A stretch of DNA of 42,521 nucleotides from assembly GCA_017471185.1 (NCBI GenBank), contig JAFUVZ010000040.1, positions 1-42,521 on the forward strand. Reading direction: 5' to 3'. Source of the stretch: Bacteroidaceae bacterium (GTDB taxonomy: Bacteria; Bacteroidota; Bacteroidia; Bacteroidales; Bacteroidaceae). The notes below the pieces were generated by a model. It worked only from the letters and a program-made list of their open reading frames with translations, was not told where the DNA came from and ran no database searches. The translations under genes were made by a program, and so were the position numbers. Each line of letters opens with the position of its first letter. The stretch's first letter is position 1. Shown one piece after another: positions 41,664 through 42,521 of this stretch.

Positions 41664-41742
41664 GGAAAAGCGGACAAAATAACGTAATTTTGCCTAGGAA
41701 AAACGGACAAAATAATATAATTTTGCCTTGGAAAAACGGACA
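41664..41742 (+). repeat. 33-bp tandem promoter repeat, 2 copies plus partial
   Basis: Units GGAAAA(A/G)CGGACAAAATAA...TAATTTTGCC start at 41664, 41697 and 41730 (period 33). Unit 1 carries TTG (41662-41664), 20 nt, TAATTTTG (41685-41692). Unit 2 has a mutated -33 (TAG) but an intact -7 at 41718-41725. The third copy stops before the -7 box. They precede the AAA-ATPase stub. Confidence 0.75.
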
Positions 41743-41745
41743 ATC

Positions 41746-41886
41746 ATGATACAAAGGAAAGTAAATCAGCAACTTGAAAGATTCTATAAGAATGAAAAGA
41801 AAGCCTTGCTCGTTACCGGGGCACGTCAAACAGGAAAACGTACTCCATCAGAGCATTTGGCAAGAGCCATTTTACCAATTTCCTGA
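41746..41886 (+). pseudogene. Truncated AAA-type ATPase (DUF4143-like) stub
   Basis: 46 codons beginning MIQRKVNQQLERFYKN, EKKALLVTGARQTGK, matching the N-terminus and Walker A of the AAA_14/DUF4143 ATPases common in Bacteroidota. Intact family members have about 400 residues. Here homology stops right after GARQTGK; a foreign stretch (TPSEHLARAILPIS) ends at TGA. Probably an insertion/deletion remnant retaining its promoter. Confidence 0.75.
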
Positions 41887-41984
41887 CTTCGGCGATGCGT
41901 CACCCTATTCGCGCGTGCGTCTGTTAGTTTAATTCTGCTTTTTGTCGAGGATGGTCTTCCTGACTTCGTCGATGCGTCACCCTA
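41881..41984. repeat. Two 27-bp direct repeats in degenerate end
   Basis: TCCTGACTTCG(G/T)CGATGCGTCACCCTA occurs at 41881-41907 and 41958-41984 (one mismatch, 77 nt apart). A partial inverted relative (ATCGACGAAGTCAAG) occurs at 42214-42228. The first copy begins at the stop of the ATPase stub. Confidence 0.6.
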
Positions 41985-42152
41985 ATTGCCCAACAGACTT
42001 CTTAAGTCGAAGAGTGACTTGATTGCCATCTGCTCCTCAGTGAGAAACAGAGTCCTCTTAGAAACGCCATCGACTTCGTCTGTCTTGATGTCGATGGTGG
42101 CTATTGTCTTTGCGATATCCAAGACCTTAGTAAGCCTGCCAGAACAGCATGA
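41982..42152 (-). pseudogene. C-terminal remnant of unidentified protein
   Basis: Minus-strand frame of 56 codons ending GRLTKVLDIAKTIATIDIK..., FLTEEQMAIKSLFDLRSLLGN and a TAG. An in-frame TAA bounds it upstream, beyond which the frame continues as NFNAKNRDKGVARLE. The sequence looks protein-like, perhaps a transposase or mobile-element end, but I cannot identify it. It has no start codon of its own. Confidence 0.35.
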
Positions 42153-42232
42153 TTACTCCAGTCTTGCCACGCCCTTGTCCCTGTTCTTGGCATTAAAGTT
42201 TTAATTGACAAAAATCGACGAAGTCAAGAAGG

Positions 42233-42322
42233 AAGAAACTCCGCTATTCCGCTAAACTGAGATAATTCATATATTACAATAGTTATCATAGCGGAATTAT
42301 TAGCGGAATAGCGGAGTTTCTT
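42233..42322. repeat. 23-bp perfect inverted repeat with AGCGGAA repeats
   Basis: 42233-42255 (AAGAAACTCCGCTATTCCGC...) is the exact reverse complement of 42300-42322. Between and within are direct copies of TAGCGGAAT (42289-42297, 42301-42309). It forms a strong hairpin; it could be a mobile element end or replication-type site. Confidence 0.7.
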
Positions 42323-42521
42323 TATCAAAACCTTCAAAAAAAGGCTTGTTTTCTTTAAGAATACGCTTCTTTCTGAACAGGATTTCAAGTCTGCTTTTGC
42401 AGTATCTGCAAGGCCGTCACGGTTTCAAAATAAAGGCTTTCATCCCACGAGAACTCGCACCCTTCAAAGTCCTCCTGTAACTAACTGATACTTAGCACTG
42501 GTTGAGTCCCCGCCTTTCCGA
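42323..42521. other. Degenerate DNA, no supported gene
   Basis: No start-supported ORF. A minus-strand open stretch (42385-42480) ending SLYFETVTALQILQKQT looks protein-like but is closed upstream by a stop; likely a remnant. Confidence 0.3.

Noticed and set aside
41986-42204. 72-aa plus-strand ORF at the right end
   Set aside because: Opposite to a more protein-like minus-strand remnant; no promoter or start signal.

Overview
The window looks like a chromosome segment of a gut or oral Bacteroidales bacterium, most like Prevotella/Segatella. Most gene starts are preceded by the Bacteroidota promoter pair (TTG, about 19-21 nt, TAnnTTTG, usually TATCTTTG). There are two SusC/SusD pairs, many lipoproteins with Bacteroidota-style signal peptides, and housekeeping genes typical of the group. 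These assignments come from reading motifs; no database search was run.

Layout. 1-634: a 5'-truncated nadB piece, an inverted repeat, a MITE-like element, and a 79-bp tandem repeat ending in the promoter of a secreted GH13 glycosidase (635-2368). 2392-3469: a small unknown protein and an SDR oxidoreductase. 3713-8418: an accessory block with a restriction-modification operon (XRE regulator with a DinD-like tail, C5-cytosine methyltransferase, BsaWI-like endonuclease) and an AlbA_2/ATPase regulator split by an in-frame TAG. It abuts the 3' end of a tRNA-Leu(CAA) gene. 8750-17000: ordinary genes (manC, HIT, greA, a TlpA-like lipoprotein, pnp, LD-carboxypeptidase, M28 peptidase, sufE). 17115-19164: a lipoprotein serpin and a CPBP protease. 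19191-27062 (minus strand): ribF, a Ca2+-type P-ATPase, a Na/Pi cotransporter, a PepSY-like lipoprotein, and a histidine kinase/response regulator pair. 27198-30791: rubredoxin (52 aa), a Fur-family repressor, an esterase, a radical-SAM remnant fused in frame to a VanX-type dipeptidase, and a THUMP-like methyltransferase. 30850-41568: two divergent SusC/SusD loci. 41569-42521: a degenerate repeat-rich end with an AAA-ATPase stub and other remnants.

How the parts fit. Three 11-bp-spaced TCTGA repeats lie in the promoter of the PepSY-Na/Pi operon, so the neighbouring OmpR-type regulator probably controls it. The greA leader holds an intrinsic-terminator hairpin between promoter and gene. The two divergent susC genes begin with a 66-bp near-identical inverted repeat (64/66) covering the start codon and signal peptide, and only the leftward gene has a recognisable promoter. 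This arrangement would allow a seamless promoter-swapping inversion. Heptanucleotide tandem repeats occur at nine sites, several of them read in frame inside proteins.
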